Positions 41,803 to 51,431 of a DNA stretch of 64,000 nucleotides are shown piece by piece. Origin of the DNA: JAGMXM01 sp964458325 (lineage in GTDB: Bacteria; Verrucomicrobiota; Verrucomicrobiia; Limisphaerales; UBA1319); assembly GCA_964458325.1 (NCBI GenBank), contig CAYWIM010000004.1, positions 1-64,000 of the forward strand, given 5' to 3'. The notes below the pieces were generated by a model, which searched no databases, was not told the DNA's origin, and saw only the letters and a program-made list of their open reading frames with translations. Every line of letters starts with the position of its first letter. Within the stretch, counting starts at the first letter, position 1. The translations under genes were made by a program, and so were the position numbers.

Positions 41803-43368
41803 ATGAGCAAACGGTTTTACCTGACCACGGCTATCGACTATGTCAATGGCCAGCCGCATCTGGGCCACGCCTACGAGAAGATCATCACCGACGTGATGGC
41901 GCGGGCGCGGCGCAGCATGGGGGAGGAGGTTTTTTTCCTCACTGGCGTGGACGAGCACGGCCAGAAGGTGCAGCAGGCGGCGCAGGCGGAGGGCAAAACG
42001 CCCCAGGATTACTGCGAGGGGCTGGCCGAGGTGTGGCGGCAGTTCGCCACGCGGCTCGAGCTGAGCCATGACGATTTCGTCCGCACCTCCGAGCCCCGGC
42101 ACCAGGAGGCCGTCCAGGCCATCCTCCGGAAGCTCTGGGCTGCGGGGCATTTCTACAAGGATCAATACGCCGGATTCTACTCGACCAAGGAAGAGACCTT
42201 CCTGACGGAGAAAGACCGCCGTCCGGACGGCACGTTCGATCCGATCTACGGCCCGGTGACCGAGCTGGTCGAGGAGAACTATTATTTCCGGCTGGGGGCG
42301 CATCAGGAGTGGCTGATCGGGCACATCGAGGCGCACCCGGAGTTCATCTATCCGGAGATCCGGCGCAACGAGGTGCTGGGGTTTCTGCGGCATCACAAGC
42401 TCGAGGACCTGTGCGTGACGCGGCCCGCGGCCCGGCTGAGCTGGGGCATCCCGGTCCCGTTCGATCCGGCCTATGTGACCTATGTCTGGTTCGATGCGCT
42501 GTCGAACTACGTGACGGTGCCAGCCGCGCTCGGGGACCCGCTGGTGGGCCGCGCGCTGGCGGGGCATGGGGCGCCGGCCGCGCCGGGATCCCTCGAGCTA
42601 TGGCCGGCCGATGTGCAGGTGATCGGGAAGGACATCCTCAAGTTTCACGCGGTCTACTGGCCGATCATGCTCAAGGCGATGGAGCTGCCCTTGCCGCGGC
42701 AGCTCGTGGTTCACGGCTGGTGGCAGAAGGAAGGCCAGAAAATGAGCAAGAGCACCGGCAACATCGTGGACCCGCTGGCCGTGATAGGCGAGTGGGGCAT
42801 CGATGCCTTCCGGTATTACGTGGTCCGCGAGCTCGATGTGGGCCCGGACGGCAACTGGACCGACAGCGGCTTTGCGGCGCGGTATCAGGCCGTGCTGGCC
42901 AACGGGCTCGGGAACCTCGTCAACCGCTCGCTCTCGATGCTCAAGCGCTACCGCCAAGGGATCGTCCCCCCGCCGGGATCGGACCTGGCGGGCGAGGCCG
43001 GCGCCGCGGTCCAGCAGACCATCGCCCACCTCCGCGCCAACGAGATCCAGTCGGCCCTCCTGTGCGTCGAGGGATTGGTGGTGCGCGCCAACCAGTATGT
43101 GGACCAGACGGCCCCGTTCAAGCTGGCGAAGGACCCCGCCCAATCGGAGCGGCTGGACGGCGTGCTCTACTGCCTGGCGGAGACGTGCCGGGTGCTGGCC
43201 GTTTTGCTCTGGCCGTTTCTGCCCACGACGGCGAGCCGGATCTACGGGCAGCTGGGGTTAGCGGAGACGCCGGATCGGTTCGCGGCCGCCGGCTGGGGCG
43301 GGCTGTCCCCCGGCCATCGGATCGGGGATCCCACCCCGCTGTTCCCCCGCAAGGATCAGCCCGGATGA
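41803..43368 (+). CDS. metG: Methionyl-tRNA synthetase
   Basis: Class I synthetase charging tRNA-Met, 521 residues. HLGH (19-22) is the HIGH equivalent and KMSKS (313-317) is intact. The region that carries Cys-ligated zinc in many bacteria (around residues 122-150) has no cysteines, so this is the zinc-free knuckle type. There is no EMAP-like C-terminal tRNA-binding domain. Anticodon-binding helices form the C-terminal 150 residues. The start MSKRFYLTTAID matches family N-termini. Its TGA overlaps the ATG of the downstream recombinase. Confidence 0.96.
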   Translation: MSKRFYLTTAIDYVNGQPHLGHAYEKIITDVMARARRSMGEEVFFLTGVDEHGQKVQQAAQAEGKTPQDYCEGLAEVWRQFATRLELSHDDFVRTSEPRHQEAVQAILRKLWAAGHFYKDQYAGFYSTKEETFLTEKDRRPDGTFDPIYGPVTELVEENYYFRLGAHQEWLIGHIEAHPEFIYPEIRRNEVLGFLRHHKLEDLCVTRPAARLSWGIPVPFDPAYVTYVWFDALSNYVTVPAALGDPLVGRALAGHGAPAAPGSLELWPADVQVIGKDILKFHAVYWPIMLKAMELPLPRQLVVHGWWQKEGQKMSKSTGNIVDPLAVIGEWGIDAFRYYVVRELDVGPDGNWTDSGFAARYQAVLANGLGNLVNRSLSMLKRYRQGIVPPPGSDLAGEAGAAVQQTIAHLRANEIQSALLCVEGLVVRANQYVDQTAPFKLAKDPAQSERLDGVLYCLAETCRVLAVLLWPFLPTTASRIYGQLGLAETPDRFAAAGWGGLSPGHRIGDPTPLFPRKDQPG

Positions 43369-44339
43369 ACCCCCCGGACGCCGCCGCGATCGACCGATGG
43401 ACGGCCGGATTCCTCGAGCATCTGTCGTCGGCCCGAGGCGCCTCCGCTTACACGGTGCGCAACTACCGCCAGGCCCTGATCGAATTCAGCCAATGGCGCC
43501 GGGCCGAGCATGGGGCCGCGCCCGACTGGGCACGCCTCGAGCGGGATGATTTCCGGGCCTATGTCCGGTTCCTGGGACGCCGGCGGATCGAGCGCGCCGG
43601 GATCCAGCTCCGGTTCTCCGCCCTGCGATCGCTCTATCGATTCCTGGTCGAGCGCGGTGTGGTTCGGATGTCGCCGATCCGGAACGTGGCTCTGCCGCGC
43701 CGGGAAAAGAGGCTGCCGCGATTCCTCACCGTGGCGCAGATGCAGGCCCTGGTCGACGCGCCGCTGGCCGAGCTCCGGGCATGGGCCGGCCGGGAGCGGA
43801 CGTCGGAGCGCCGGGCATGCCTGCGCGACGCCGCGCTGCTGGAGACGGTCTACTCCTGCGGCCTGCGGATCAGCGAGGCCTGCGCCTTGAGGGCGGAGGA
43901 TCTCGACGAGGCCGGGCAGATGGTCCGCGTGCGGGGCAAAGGAGGCAAGGAACGGCTGGTGCCGATCGGGGCGCCGGCGCTGGCGGCCATCGATCGCTAC
44001 TGGCGCGCCCTGCCCGGCCGGCCGGCGGGACGCGCGCCGGCATTCCACGGCCGGTCCAGCCCCGCCCGCCCGCCATCCCCGCGCGTGATTCAGCTCCGGC
44101 TCAAGCGATATCTCGCGCGCGCCGGGCTGGATCCGGACCTGACGCCGCACAAGCTGCGACACAGCTTCGCGACGCACCTGCTGGATGGGGGGGCGGATTT
44201 GCGCAGCGTGCAGGAGCTGCTGGGGCATGCCCACCTGGCCACCACCCAGATCTACACCCATGTCACCACCGAACGCCTCAAACGGATCTACGATCGATCC
44301 CATCCTCGATCCGGCGCCGATCCCGCATCGCGGCCATAG
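43365..44339 (+). CDS. xerC: Tyrosine recombinase XerC/XerD
   Basis: Resolves chromosome dimers at dif. 324 residues: SAM-like core-binding domain (1-110), then the catalytic domain with Arg168 (CGLRISEACAL), Lys192 (GKGGKERLVP), His262 and Arg265 (PHKLRHSFATHLL), His288 (LLGHAHLATTQ) and nucleophile Tyr297 (IYTHV). Whether it is the XerC or XerD orthologue is not resolved; xerC is used for convenience. Coupled to metG by ATGA overlap, an unusual partner. No dif-like site was recognised here. Confidence 0.9.
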   Translation: MNPPDAAAIDRWTAGFLEHLSSARGASAYTVRNYRQALIEFSQWRRAEHGAAPDWARLERDDFRAYVRFLGRRRIERAGIQLRFSALRSLYRFLVERGVVRMSPIRNVALPRREKRLPRFLTVAQMQALVDAPLAELRAWAGRERTSERRACLRDAALLETVYSCGLRISEACALRAEDLDEAGQMVRVRGKGGKERLVPIGAPALAAIDRYWRALPGRPAGRAPAFHGRSSPARPPSPRVIQLRLKRYLARAGLDPDLTPHKLRHSFATHLLDGGADLRSVQELLGHAHLATTQIYTHVTTERLKRIYDRSHPRSGADPASRP

Positions 44340-44473
44340 GCGCCCGCCAGGGGATCGCCGCATTTTCTTGCGCCGCGGTCCGTCCGAGCCCAGGATGATG
44401 GCCGGCCGGCGCCGGAGCCGCGGCGGCGGCCGCCGGGCGGACACGCGCACCTCGGGAGGAAGGCGGTGACGAG

Positions 44474-44803
44474 ATGACACGACCGAACATGGGGATATGG
44501 GGGACACTGACGAAGGCGGTATTCGTGCTGTTGTTTCTGGCGGGGCTGCTGGCGGTCGCCGTGTGGTATTTGCCGGTGATCGAGAAGAGCGAGCGGTACC
44601 GCCACGAGATCCTGCGCCTCGAGCAGGAGATCGCCAAGGAGGAAGCCGCGGCGCGCCACCTGAAGGCGGCCATTGTGTCGCTCCAGACCGATTCGAACGT
44701 GGTGGGGCGGCTGGGGCGGGAGCGCCTGGGGCTGGCGCGGCCGGAAGAGACCGTGATCCGGTTCGAGGCGCCGGCGGCGAACGACGCGGACGCCGGCCCG
44801 TGA
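44474..44803 (+). CDS. FtsB/DivIC-like septum formation initiator
   Basis: A 109-residue bitopic membrane protein: a short cytoplasmic N-terminus, one transmembrane helix (about 14-34, AVFVLLFLAGLLAVAVWYL) and a periplasmic coiled coil (about 37-72, ERYRHEILRLEQEIAKEEAA). NVVGRLGRERLGLARPEE then matches the conserved FtsB/DivIC tail. It would bridge FtsL and FtsQ in the divisome. GGAGGAAGGCGG just upstream includes a good ribosome-binding site. It is convergent with frr; the two stop codons abut as TGATCA. Confidence 0.85.
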   Translation: MTRPNMGIWGTLTKAVFVLLFLAGLLAVAVWYLPVIEKSERYRHEILRLEQEIAKEEAAARHLKAAIVSLQTDSNVVGRLGRERLGLARPEETVIRFEAPAANDADAGP

Positions 44804-45364
44804 TCAGACGGTCATGATCTCTTTTTCCTTGTGGGCGAGATGCTCGTCGAGCTTGGCGATGGATTGATCGGTCAGCTTCTGGATTTCCTTCTCGGCGGCG
44901 GCGAGCTGATCCTCGGTGATCGTGCCGCCCTTGGACTCTTTCTTGAGCTGCTCGATGGCCTCGCGGCGGACATGGCGGACCGCGACGCGCCCGTCCTCGG
45001 CCATCTTGCGGACGACCTTGGTCAGCTCGGCCCGCCGCTCCTGGCTGAGCTCCGGCAGGACGATCCGGATCAGCTTCTTGTCGATGGCCGGGTTGAGCCC
45101 AAGGTTGCTCTTCTGAATGGCCTTCTCGATCGGATGCAGCATGCCGATATCCCATGGCTGGATGAGGATGATCCGCGATTCCGGAGTGGTGATTCCGGCC
45201 AGCTCGCGGATCCGCATCTGGCTGCCATACGCGTCGACCATGAGGTTCTCGACCAGCGTGGGCGAAGCCTTGCTGGTGCGCACGCCTCCGAATTCGTGGT
45301 GAACGAACTCGGCGCTTTTTATCATCTTATCCTCGGCTTCCAGGATGATGTCGTCGATGCTCAT
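44804..45364 (-). CDS. frr: Ribosome recycling factor
   Basis: A 186-residue factor that splits the post-termination ribosome with EF-G. The coiled three-helix domain carries VEHHEFGGVRTSKASP-like sequence (here FVHHEFGGVRTSKASP), ITTPESRIILIQPWD, IRIVLPELSQERR and QLKKESKGGTITEDQ. Length is normal. It sits 55 bp after pyrH on the same strand, the common pyrH-frr pairing. Confidence 0.97.
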   Translation of the reverse strand: MSIDDIILEAEDKMIKSAEFVHHEFGGVRTSKASPTLVENLMVDAYGSQMRIRELAGITTPESRIILIQPWDIGMLHPIEKAIQKSNLGLNPAIDKKLIRIVLPELSQERRAELTKVVRKMAEDGRVAVRHVRREAIEQLKKESKGGTITEDQLAAAEKEIQKLTDQSIAKLDEHLAHKEKEIMTV

Positions 45365-45419
45365 ATGGTTTGATACAGGGGTTGACCGAAAACAATGTCG
45401 GATCGGAAACGAGTGGGGT

Positions 45420-46184
45420 TCAGGCGCGGTTGGTTACGAGGGTGCCGACCGGTTCGCCCAGCACGACCCGCTTGAGATTGCCGGGCTTGAACACGTTGAA
45501 GACCTGGATGGGCATGCCGTTGTCCATGCAGAGCGACAGCGCCGTCGAGTCCATCACCTTCAGCCGCTTCTGCAGCGCCTCGAGGAACTGGATCCGGCGG
45601 AAGCGCCGCGCCTGGGGGTTCTGCCCAGGGTCGCTGTCGTAAACGCCATCGACCTTGGTCGCCTTGAGGATCACCTCGGCGCCGATCTCGGTGGCCCGCA
45701 GAGCCGCCGTCGTGTCCGTCGAGAAATAGGGGTTCCCGGTCCCTCCGGCGAAGATCACCACCCGCCCCTTCTCGAGATGGCGAACGGCGCGCCGCCGGAT
45801 GAACGGTTCGGCGACCTGCGCCATGGCGATGGCGCTCTGGACGCGCGTGGCGACGCCCAGCTTCTCGAGGGCATCCTGCAGGGCCAGCGCATTGATGATC
45901 GTCGCCAGCATCCCCATGTAATCGCCCGTCGCCCGCTCGATCCCGCGCTCGCTGCCCTGGAGGCCGCGGAAAATATTGCCGCCGCCGACCACGATCACGA
46001 CTTCCACCCCCAAATGGCGCACCTCGCTGATCTGCCGCGCCATGTCGCGCACCCTCTCGGGGGCGATGCCGAAGCCGTCCTCATTGCCCAAGGCCTGGCC
46101 GCTCAGCTTCAGTAGGATCCGGCGATACCGCGCCCGCGAACGGGCATTCCGTGAGCGTTTGGAAACCTTGAGCGGGCGCGCCAT
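45420..46184 (-). CDS. pyrH: UMP kinase
   Basis: Phosphorylates UMP to UDP; hexameric amino-acid-kinase fold of 254 residues. RRILLKLSGQALGN, VVIVVGGGNIFRG, GDYMGMLATIINALALQ, VIFAGGTGNPYFSTDTTAALRA and KATKVDGVYDSDP are all present. An Arg/Lys-rich N-terminal extension of about 18 residues precedes the core; the start at MARPLKVSK is preferred over one 13 codons upstream. The downstream gene is frr. Confidence 0.96.
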   Translation of the reverse strand: MARPLKVSKRSRNARSRARYRRILLKLSGQALGNEDGFGIAPERVRDMARQISEVRHLGVEVVIVVGGGNIFRGLQGSERGIERATGDYMGMLATIINALALQDALEKLGVATRVQSAIAMAQVAEPFIRRRAVRHLEKGRVVIFAGGTGNPYFSTDTTAALRATEIGAEVILKATKVDGVYDSDPGQNPQARRFRRIQFLEALQKRLKVMDSTALSLCMDNGMPIQVFNVFKPGNLKRVVLGEPVGTLVTNRA

Positions 46185-46259
46185 AGCGACCCCGTTTCTA
46201 ACAACGGCCTCGGGCCGGGTCAAATGAAATTCCGGCCCCGGGGCGCGATCGGCTGCCCG

Positions 46260-47447
46260 TTACTCGATCCGCTGCCATGCGGCGACGAACATCCCATTGC
46301 CAGGCGTTGCGGGCGGGCCCAGCCAGAGCCGGGCCCCGGGCGGACGCCCCCCGCCGGCGGGATCCGGGATGGGCCAGGGCGCAAAGCTGGGGTGGGCGCG
46401 CTCGAAGCGATCCGCCACGCCGGTGGTTTCGGATCGGGTGAGGGTGCAGACGGCATAGACGATACGCCCGCCCGGGCGGAGGGCGGCCGCGGCGGTGGCC
46501 AGCAGATGCCCCTGCTGCCGGGCCAGCTCGTCGACATCGGCCGGGACGGTGGTCCAGCGCGCCTGAGGATTCCGCTGCCACGTGCCGACCCCGCTGCACG
46601 GGGCGTCGACCAGGACGCCGGCAAAGCGCGTGCGCAAGGCCCGTTCAGGCGGGCTGCGCCAGACCCGCAACCGGCAGTTGAAAATCCGGGCGCGCGCGGC
46701 TCGGCGCCGGAGCCGGTCCAGACGCCAGCCGGCCCGGTCGGTGGCCCAGACCAGGCCGCGGTTCCCCATCAGGTCGGCCAGGTGCAGGGTCTTGCCGCCT
46801 TCGCCGGCGCAGACGTCCCACCAGGTGGCGCCGGGTTCGGGCAGGCAGACCAAGCCGACGACCTGCGAGCTCAGATCCTGGACCTCGAACTCGCCCGCCT
46901 GGAACTCGGGCGTGTGGAACAGGTCGGACGATCCGTGGTAGGCGAGCGCATCCTGCAGCGGGCCGGGCCCGGCAGGCCGGCAGCTGCCCAGGCGCTGGGC
47001 CAGCTCGGCGCCATGACCGGGCCGCGCCCGCAGCCAGACGGTCGGCGGCTGCTGCAAAGATTCCAGCCACGGCCGGCCCACATCGAGAGCGTCTTCGAGC
47101 CAGCCAGGCACGATTCGAGCCAGGAGATCGCCGGGGAAGGCGGCGGGATTCCGCTGAAATCGATCCTGCAGCGCGGCCGCCTCATCGAGCTGCTCGAGCC
47201 GCGTCCATCCACGGTCCAGACATCCCAGCCAGCGGTAATAATCGGTCACGCGGGCGACGACCGTCCGGGCCAGGGCCGGATCCCGTCGGGCCCGTTCGTG
47301 CAATACGTCGCGCAGGACCGCATCGGCCGGGTTCCGCCGGTCGGCGCGCCCGATGACCTCGAGCGCGGCGGCCTGCCACGAGTCGATCGGCCGCGGGCGG
47401 CGCTCGCCCGATCGGCGGCGGGGAGGCGATGCGGGCCGGGAGTTCAA
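46260..47447 (-). CDS. rsmB: RsmB/NOL1-type RNA (cytosine-5) methyltransferase
   Basis: A 395-residue SAM-dependent methyltransferase that probably forms m5C in 16S rRNA. A NusB-like N-terminal domain (DSWQAAALEVIGRADRRN, VVARVTDYYRWLG) precedes the catalytic domain with VCAGEGGKTLHLADLM, DAPCSGVGTWQRNPQARW and VYAVCTLTRSE, which hold the two reactive cysteines. No ATG or GTG fits. A TTG at 47447 overlaps the aconitase stop (TTGA), pointing to coupled translation. Exact RsmB orthology is inferred. Confidence 0.87.
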   Translation of the reverse strand: MNSRPASPPRRRSGERRPRPIDSWQAAALEVIGRADRRNPADAVLRDVLHERARRDPALARTVVARVTDYYRWLGCLDRGWTRLEQLDEAAALQDRFQRNPAAFPGDLLARIVPGWLEDALDVGRPWLESLQQPPTVWLRARPGHGAELAQRLGSCRPAGPGPLQDALAYHGSSDLFHTPEFQAGEFEVQDLSSQVVGLVCLPEPGATWWDVCAGEGGKTLHLADLMGNRGLVWATDRAGWRLDRLRRRAARARIFNCRLRVWRSPPERALRTRFAGVLVDAPCSGVGTWQRNPQARWTTVPADVDELARQQGHLLATAAAALRPGGRIVYAVCTLTRSETTGVADRFERAHPSFAPWPIPDPAGGGRPPGARLWLGPPATPGNGMFVAAWQRIE

Positions 47448-50170
47448 GCGATCCGCTGCCGCAGCACATAGGGCAGAATGCCGCCGTGCCGGAAATACTC
47501 GATCTCGATCGGCGTATCGATCCGGCACCGGACGATGATTTCATCGACCCGGCCGTCTCGGCGGCGGATCTGCAGGCGGAGCTCCTGGCGAGGCTCGAGG
47601 GGGTCCCTCAGGTCCGGCAGGTCATAGGTCTCGCTCCCGTCCAGCCGCAGCGACTGCGCCGACTGGGGCTTGCCAGCCGCGTCGTTCTGGAATTCGAGCG
47701 GGAGAACGCCCATGCCCACCAGGTTGGACCGATGGATCCGCTCGAAGCTTCGGGCGATCACAGCCCGCACCCCGAGGAGACGGGCGCCCTTGGCCGCCCA
47801 GTCGCGCGAGCTGCCCGTGCCGTACTCGAGGCCGGCAATCACGACCAGAGGGGTCCCCGCCACGGCGTGCATCGCGGCGGCGTCGAAGATGCTCGCCTGC
47901 CCCCCGCGGATCGGATCCACCGTGAAACCGCCTTCGAGACCGGGCGTCATCTGGTTTCGGATGCGCACGTTGGCGAACGTGCCGCGGGTCATCACCTGGT
48001 CGTTCCCGCGGCGCGCGCCGTAGCTGTTGAAATCGGCTGGAGCGACTCCGTGCGCCTGCAGGTACTGGCCTGCGGGCGACGACGGCTCGATCGGCCCCGC
48101 GGGCGAGATGTGGTCGGTGGTGAGGCTGTCGCCGAAGATGGCAAGCGGGCGGGCGCCGCGGATCGGCCCGATGCCGGAGGCGGCCCCGCTGAATTCGCGG
48201 AAGAACGGCGGCTCCTGGACATAGGTGCTTTTCGGATCCCATGCGAACACCACGCCGGTGCGGGTCGGGATGACGTTCCAGGCCGGGTTCTGGGCCGCCA
48301 AATCGCGGTAGCGGCGGCGGAACGCCTCGGGCTCGAGCGCGCAGGCGAGCAGCTGGTCGATCTCCGATGCGTCCGGCCAGAGCTCGCGCAGAAAGACTGG
48401 ACGCCCCTCGGGATCGCAGCCCAGCGGCTCCGTCTCCAGATCGATATCCACACGGCCGGCCAGCGCAAAGGCCACGACCAGGGGTGGAGACATCAGAAAG
48501 TTGGCCCGGATCCGGGGATGCACGCGGGCCTCGAAGTTGCGATTCCCCGAGAGGACGGATGCGGCCACCAGGTCGTGCCGGACAATGGCGGCCTCGATGG
48601 ACGCAGCCAGAGGCCCCGAATTGCCGATGCACGTCGTGCAGCCATAGGCGACCCGGTGAAATCCGAGCGCATCCAGATGCGGCTGCAGCCCCGTCCGCTC
48701 GAGGTAATCCGTCACCACGCGGGATCCCGGCGCGAGGGACGTCTTCACGGCGGGATTGACCCGCAGGCCTCGCCGGACGGCGTTGCGCGCCAACAGACCC
48801 GCCGCCAGCATCAGGCTCGGATTGGACGTGTTGGTGCAGCTGGTGATGGCGGCGATGGCCACGCTCCCATGGCCGATCGAGGCTTCGCTCGAATCGCCGA
48901 CCGCAACCCGGATCCGGGGCGCGCCGATCTCCTCGGCGGTCTTGCCGAACCCGCCTTCAGCCGCCGGCCGGTGCAGCGCCTCGAGAAACTCCGGCTTGAG
49001 CCGACGCAGCTCGATTCGATCCTGCGGGCGCTTGGGGCCCGCCACGCTCGGATCGACCGCGCCCAGATCCAGCTCCAGCTCGATCGAGTAATCGATGTCG
49101 CCGCGATCCGGCATGCCAAACAGCCCCTGCGCCCGATAGTAATTCTCGTAGCGCCGGCACTGCTCCTCGCTCCGCCCAGTGGCGCGCAGGAAACCCACGC
49201 ACTCGGCGTCGATCGGGAAGAACCCGACGGTCGCGCCATACTCGGGCGCCATGTTGGCGATGGTGGCCCGGTCGACCACGGGGAGGGCGGCGGCGCCGGG
49301 GCCGAAGAACTCAACGAACCGGCCCACGACATTGGCATGCCGGAGCATCTGGGTGACCGTGAGGGCCGCATCGGTGGCGGTCACGCCCGGGCGCAGCCGG
49401 CCGGTCAGGCGCACGCCGACGACATCCGGCGTCAGGAAACAGACCGGCTGGCCCAGCATGCCCGCCTCGGCCTCGATCCCCCCCACGCCCCACCCGACGA
49501 TGCCCAGGCCATTGATCATGGTGGTGTGCGAGTCTGTGCCGACCAGGGTGTCGGGAAACCAAAGCCCTTCGCGCTCGATCACGCCTTGGGCCAGGTGCTC
49601 GAGATTGACCTGGTGAATGATGCCGATTCCGGGCGGGATGACCCGGAACGATCGGAAGGCCTGCTGGCCCCACTTGAGCAGCTGGTAGCGCTCGAGGTTC
49701 CGCTCGAACTCGAGCTCGAGGTTCCGCTGGAAGGCATCCGGCCGCCCCGCGAAGTCGACTTGCACGGAGTGGTCCACCACCAGGTCTACCGGCACCAGCG
49801 GCTCGATCACCCGGGGATCTTTCCCGGCCCGCTGCGCCGCCGAGCGCATCGCCGCCAGATCCACCAGCAAGGGCACCCCGGTGAAATCCTGCAGCACGAT
49901 CCGCGCCACCACGAACGGCACCTCCTCGGTGCGGGGGGCGCGGGGCTGCCACTGGGCCAGAGAGCGCACGTTCGCCTCGGTGACGCGCCGTCCGTCGCAA
50001 TGCCGCAGCAGCGATTCGAGGACGATCCGGAGCGACACGGGCAGCCGGTGGACCCGGTCGAAGCCGGCGCGCCTCAGGGCCTGGATCGAGCAAAACCGGC
50101 CCGTTGCCCCATCGCCCAGGTCGAACTCGGCGATCCGGTTGATCTCGGTCAGCGGTTGATGATCCGTCAT
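47444..50170 (-). CDS. acnA: Aconitate hydratase
   Basis: A 908-residue TCA-cycle enzyme converting citrate to isocitrate through a [4Fe-4S] cluster. Cluster ligands are in TSCTNTSNP and GCTTCIGNSG. DLVVDHSVQVDF, GTDSHTTMINGLG and the C-terminal swivel EYGTGSSRDWAAKG with FERIHRSNL complete the active site. It matches AcnA/IRP-type aconitases in length and layout. It is followed in the same transcript by rsmB through a TTGA overlap. Confidence 0.97.
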   Translation of the reverse strand: MTDHQPLTEINRIAEFDLGDGATGRFCSIQALRRAGFDRVHRLPVSLRIVLESLLRHCDGRRVTEANVRSLAQWQPRAPRTEEVPFVVARIVLQDFTGVPLLVDLAAMRSAAQRAGKDPRVIEPLVPVDLVVDHSVQVDFAGRPDAFQRNLELEFERNLERYQLLKWGQQAFRSFRVIPPGIGIIHQVNLEHLAQGVIEREGLWFPDTLVGTDSHTTMINGLGIVGWGVGGIEAEAGMLGQPVCFLTPDVVGVRLTGRLRPGVTATDAALTVTQMLRHANVVGRFVEFFGPGAAALPVVDRATIANMAPEYGATVGFFPIDAECVGFLRATGRSEEQCRRYENYYRAQGLFGMPDRGDIDYSIELELDLGAVDPSVAGPKRPQDRIELRRLKPEFLEALHRPAAEGGFGKTAEEIGAPRIRVAVGDSSEASIGHGSVAIAAITSCTNTSNPSLMLAAGLLARNAVRRGLRVNPAVKTSLAPGSRVVTDYLERTGLQPHLDALGFHRVAYGCTTCIGNSGPLAASIEAAIVRHDLVAASVLSGNRNFEARVHPRIRANFLMSPPLVVAFALAGRVDIDLETEPLGCDPEGRPVFLRELWPDASEIDQLLACALEPEAFRRRYRDLAAQNPAWNVIPTRTGVVFAWDPKSTYVQEPPFFREFSGAASGIGPIRGARPLAIFGDSLTTDHISPAGPIEPSSPAGQYLQAHGVAPADFNSYGARRGNDQVMTRGTFANVRIRNQMTPGLEGGFTVDPIRGGQASIFDAAAMHAVAGTPLVVIAGLEYGTGSSRDWAAKGARLLGVRAVIARSFERIHRSNLVGMGVLPLEFQNDAAGKPQSAQSLRLDGSETYDLPDLRDPLEPRQELRLQIRRRDGRVDEIIVRCRIDTPIEIEYFRHGGILPYVLRQRIA

Positions 50171-50213
50171 GGCCAGCGGACAATGAGTTTGCCCCCGCGC
50201 AAAGTCAAGGGAC

Positions 50214-51404
50214 CTACAGGTCGCGCAGCGCGACGGCGACAGGAAGGCGCGCGGCCCGGATGGCCGGGAACGCGCCGCCGATCAGGCCGATCGCGGTTGC
50301 ATAGAGGATTCCCTCGAGCAGCAGTCTTGGAGTCACCGCGAACGCGAACGCGACCTGGCTGAAGCTCTGCCAGTTCAGCGTCGAAGCCCGGTACCCATCG
50401 AGCAGGCCGCAAGCCAAACCCGCCCCGATCGCGCCTCCCACCAGCGCCAGCAGAAGCGACTCGAGCAGCACCGATGCCACCACCGGCCCGCCCCCGAACC
50501 CCAGCGCCCGCAGGGTGGCAATCTCCCGCCGGCGCGCCGACACCGAGGTGTACATCGTGTTCAAGGCGCCGAAGAGCGCGCCCATCCCCATGAGCGTGGC
50601 CACCAGCGTCCCCAGGACCGTCACCAGCCGGTCCACCGCCTCCGCTTGCTCCGCGTAATAATCCGCCTGCCGGACCACGCGCACATTGAGGCGGGGATCG
50701 GACGTCAACGCGTCCTTGAACGCATCGAGCTGGCCGGCCGAGTCGAGCCGCGCATAGACCGCCTGGTAGCTCTGATCTCGCTGGTAAGCGTCCTGCAGCA
50801 CGACCGCATCGGTCCAGATCTCCGATTCCGCCAGGCCGCCTCCCGCGCTGAAGATCCCCACCACGGTCCATTCGTTCCGGCCCACTTTCAGGCGCGCGCC
50901 GAGGTCGAGCCCGGCGAACTCGGCGGCCGCGCCGCGGCCCGCGATGATCTCGTTGCGGCCCGGCTCGAACCTCCGGCCGGCCGTGATTTGCACCTCGGGC
51001 CGGACGCCGTATGCGGCCGGCCCAACGCCGCGCAGCGGCACGTTGGCGTCGGTCCCGGAGGATCGCTTGGGCAGGTCGATGACGACGTAGAGCTCGGCCG
51101 AGGCGAGCGCGCCGCGCGCGTCGCGGGCCAGGCCGGCCGTGTCCTCGACCACCCGCACCTCCTCCGGCCCCAGGATGCTCAGCATCTCGCTGTCCACGCC
51201 TGCCCGGAGGACGACGACGTTCTCGGGAGCGACGGCGGCCGTCATGGCCTGCCGGAATCCCTGCGCGATGGAGAGCGTCCCGACAAGTACCGCCACCACG
51301 CCGGCGATGCCGAACACCGCCGCGACGCTGGATCCGCGCCGCTGGGGGATGGTCCTCAAGCTGAACCATGTCACCGCTGCGACCTGGAGGATTCGATGGA
51401 TCAT
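50214..51404 (-). CDS. ABC transporter permease, MacB/FtsX-type
   Basis: A 396-residue permease: an N-terminal transmembrane helix (about 28-50), a large extracytoplasmic MacB-type core domain, and three C-terminal helices (from about 270). RREIATLRALGFGGGPVV is the conserved FtsX coupling motif. It is the last gene of a four-gene set (adaptor, ATPase, permease, permease), with 27 bp after the previous permease. It probably heterodimerises with that permease. Confidence 0.92.
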   Translation of the reverse strand: MIHRILQVAAVTWFSLRTIPQRRGSSVAAVFGIAGVVAVLVGTLSIAQGFRQAMTAAVAPENVVVLRAGVDSEMLSILGPEEVRVVEDTAGLARDARGALASAELYVVIDLPKRSSGTDANVPLRGVGPAAYGVRPEVQITAGRRFEPGRNEIIAGRGAAAEFAGLDLGARLKVGRNEWTVVGIFSAGGGLAESEIWTDAVVLQDAYQRDQSYQAVYARLDSAGQLDAFKDALTSDPRLNVRVVRQADYYAEQAEAVDRLVTVLGTLVATLMGMGALFGALNTMYTSVSARRREIATLRALGFGGGPVVASVLLESLLLALVGGAIGAGLACGLLDGYRASTLNWQSFSQVAFAFAVTPRLLLEGILYATAIGLIGGAFPAIRAARLPVAVALRDL

Positions 51405-51431
51405 ATGGAAAGCATCTTGTGCCCGGGACGG

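Noticed and set aside
39727..42567. 946-codon open frame antisense to glcD, glcF and metG
   Set aside because: It spans three real genes and their junctions and has shadow-like composition.
47429..50362. 977-codon open frame antisense to aconitase
   Set aside because: The opposite strand encodes a complete aconitase with all cluster ligands; this frame has no recognisable motif.
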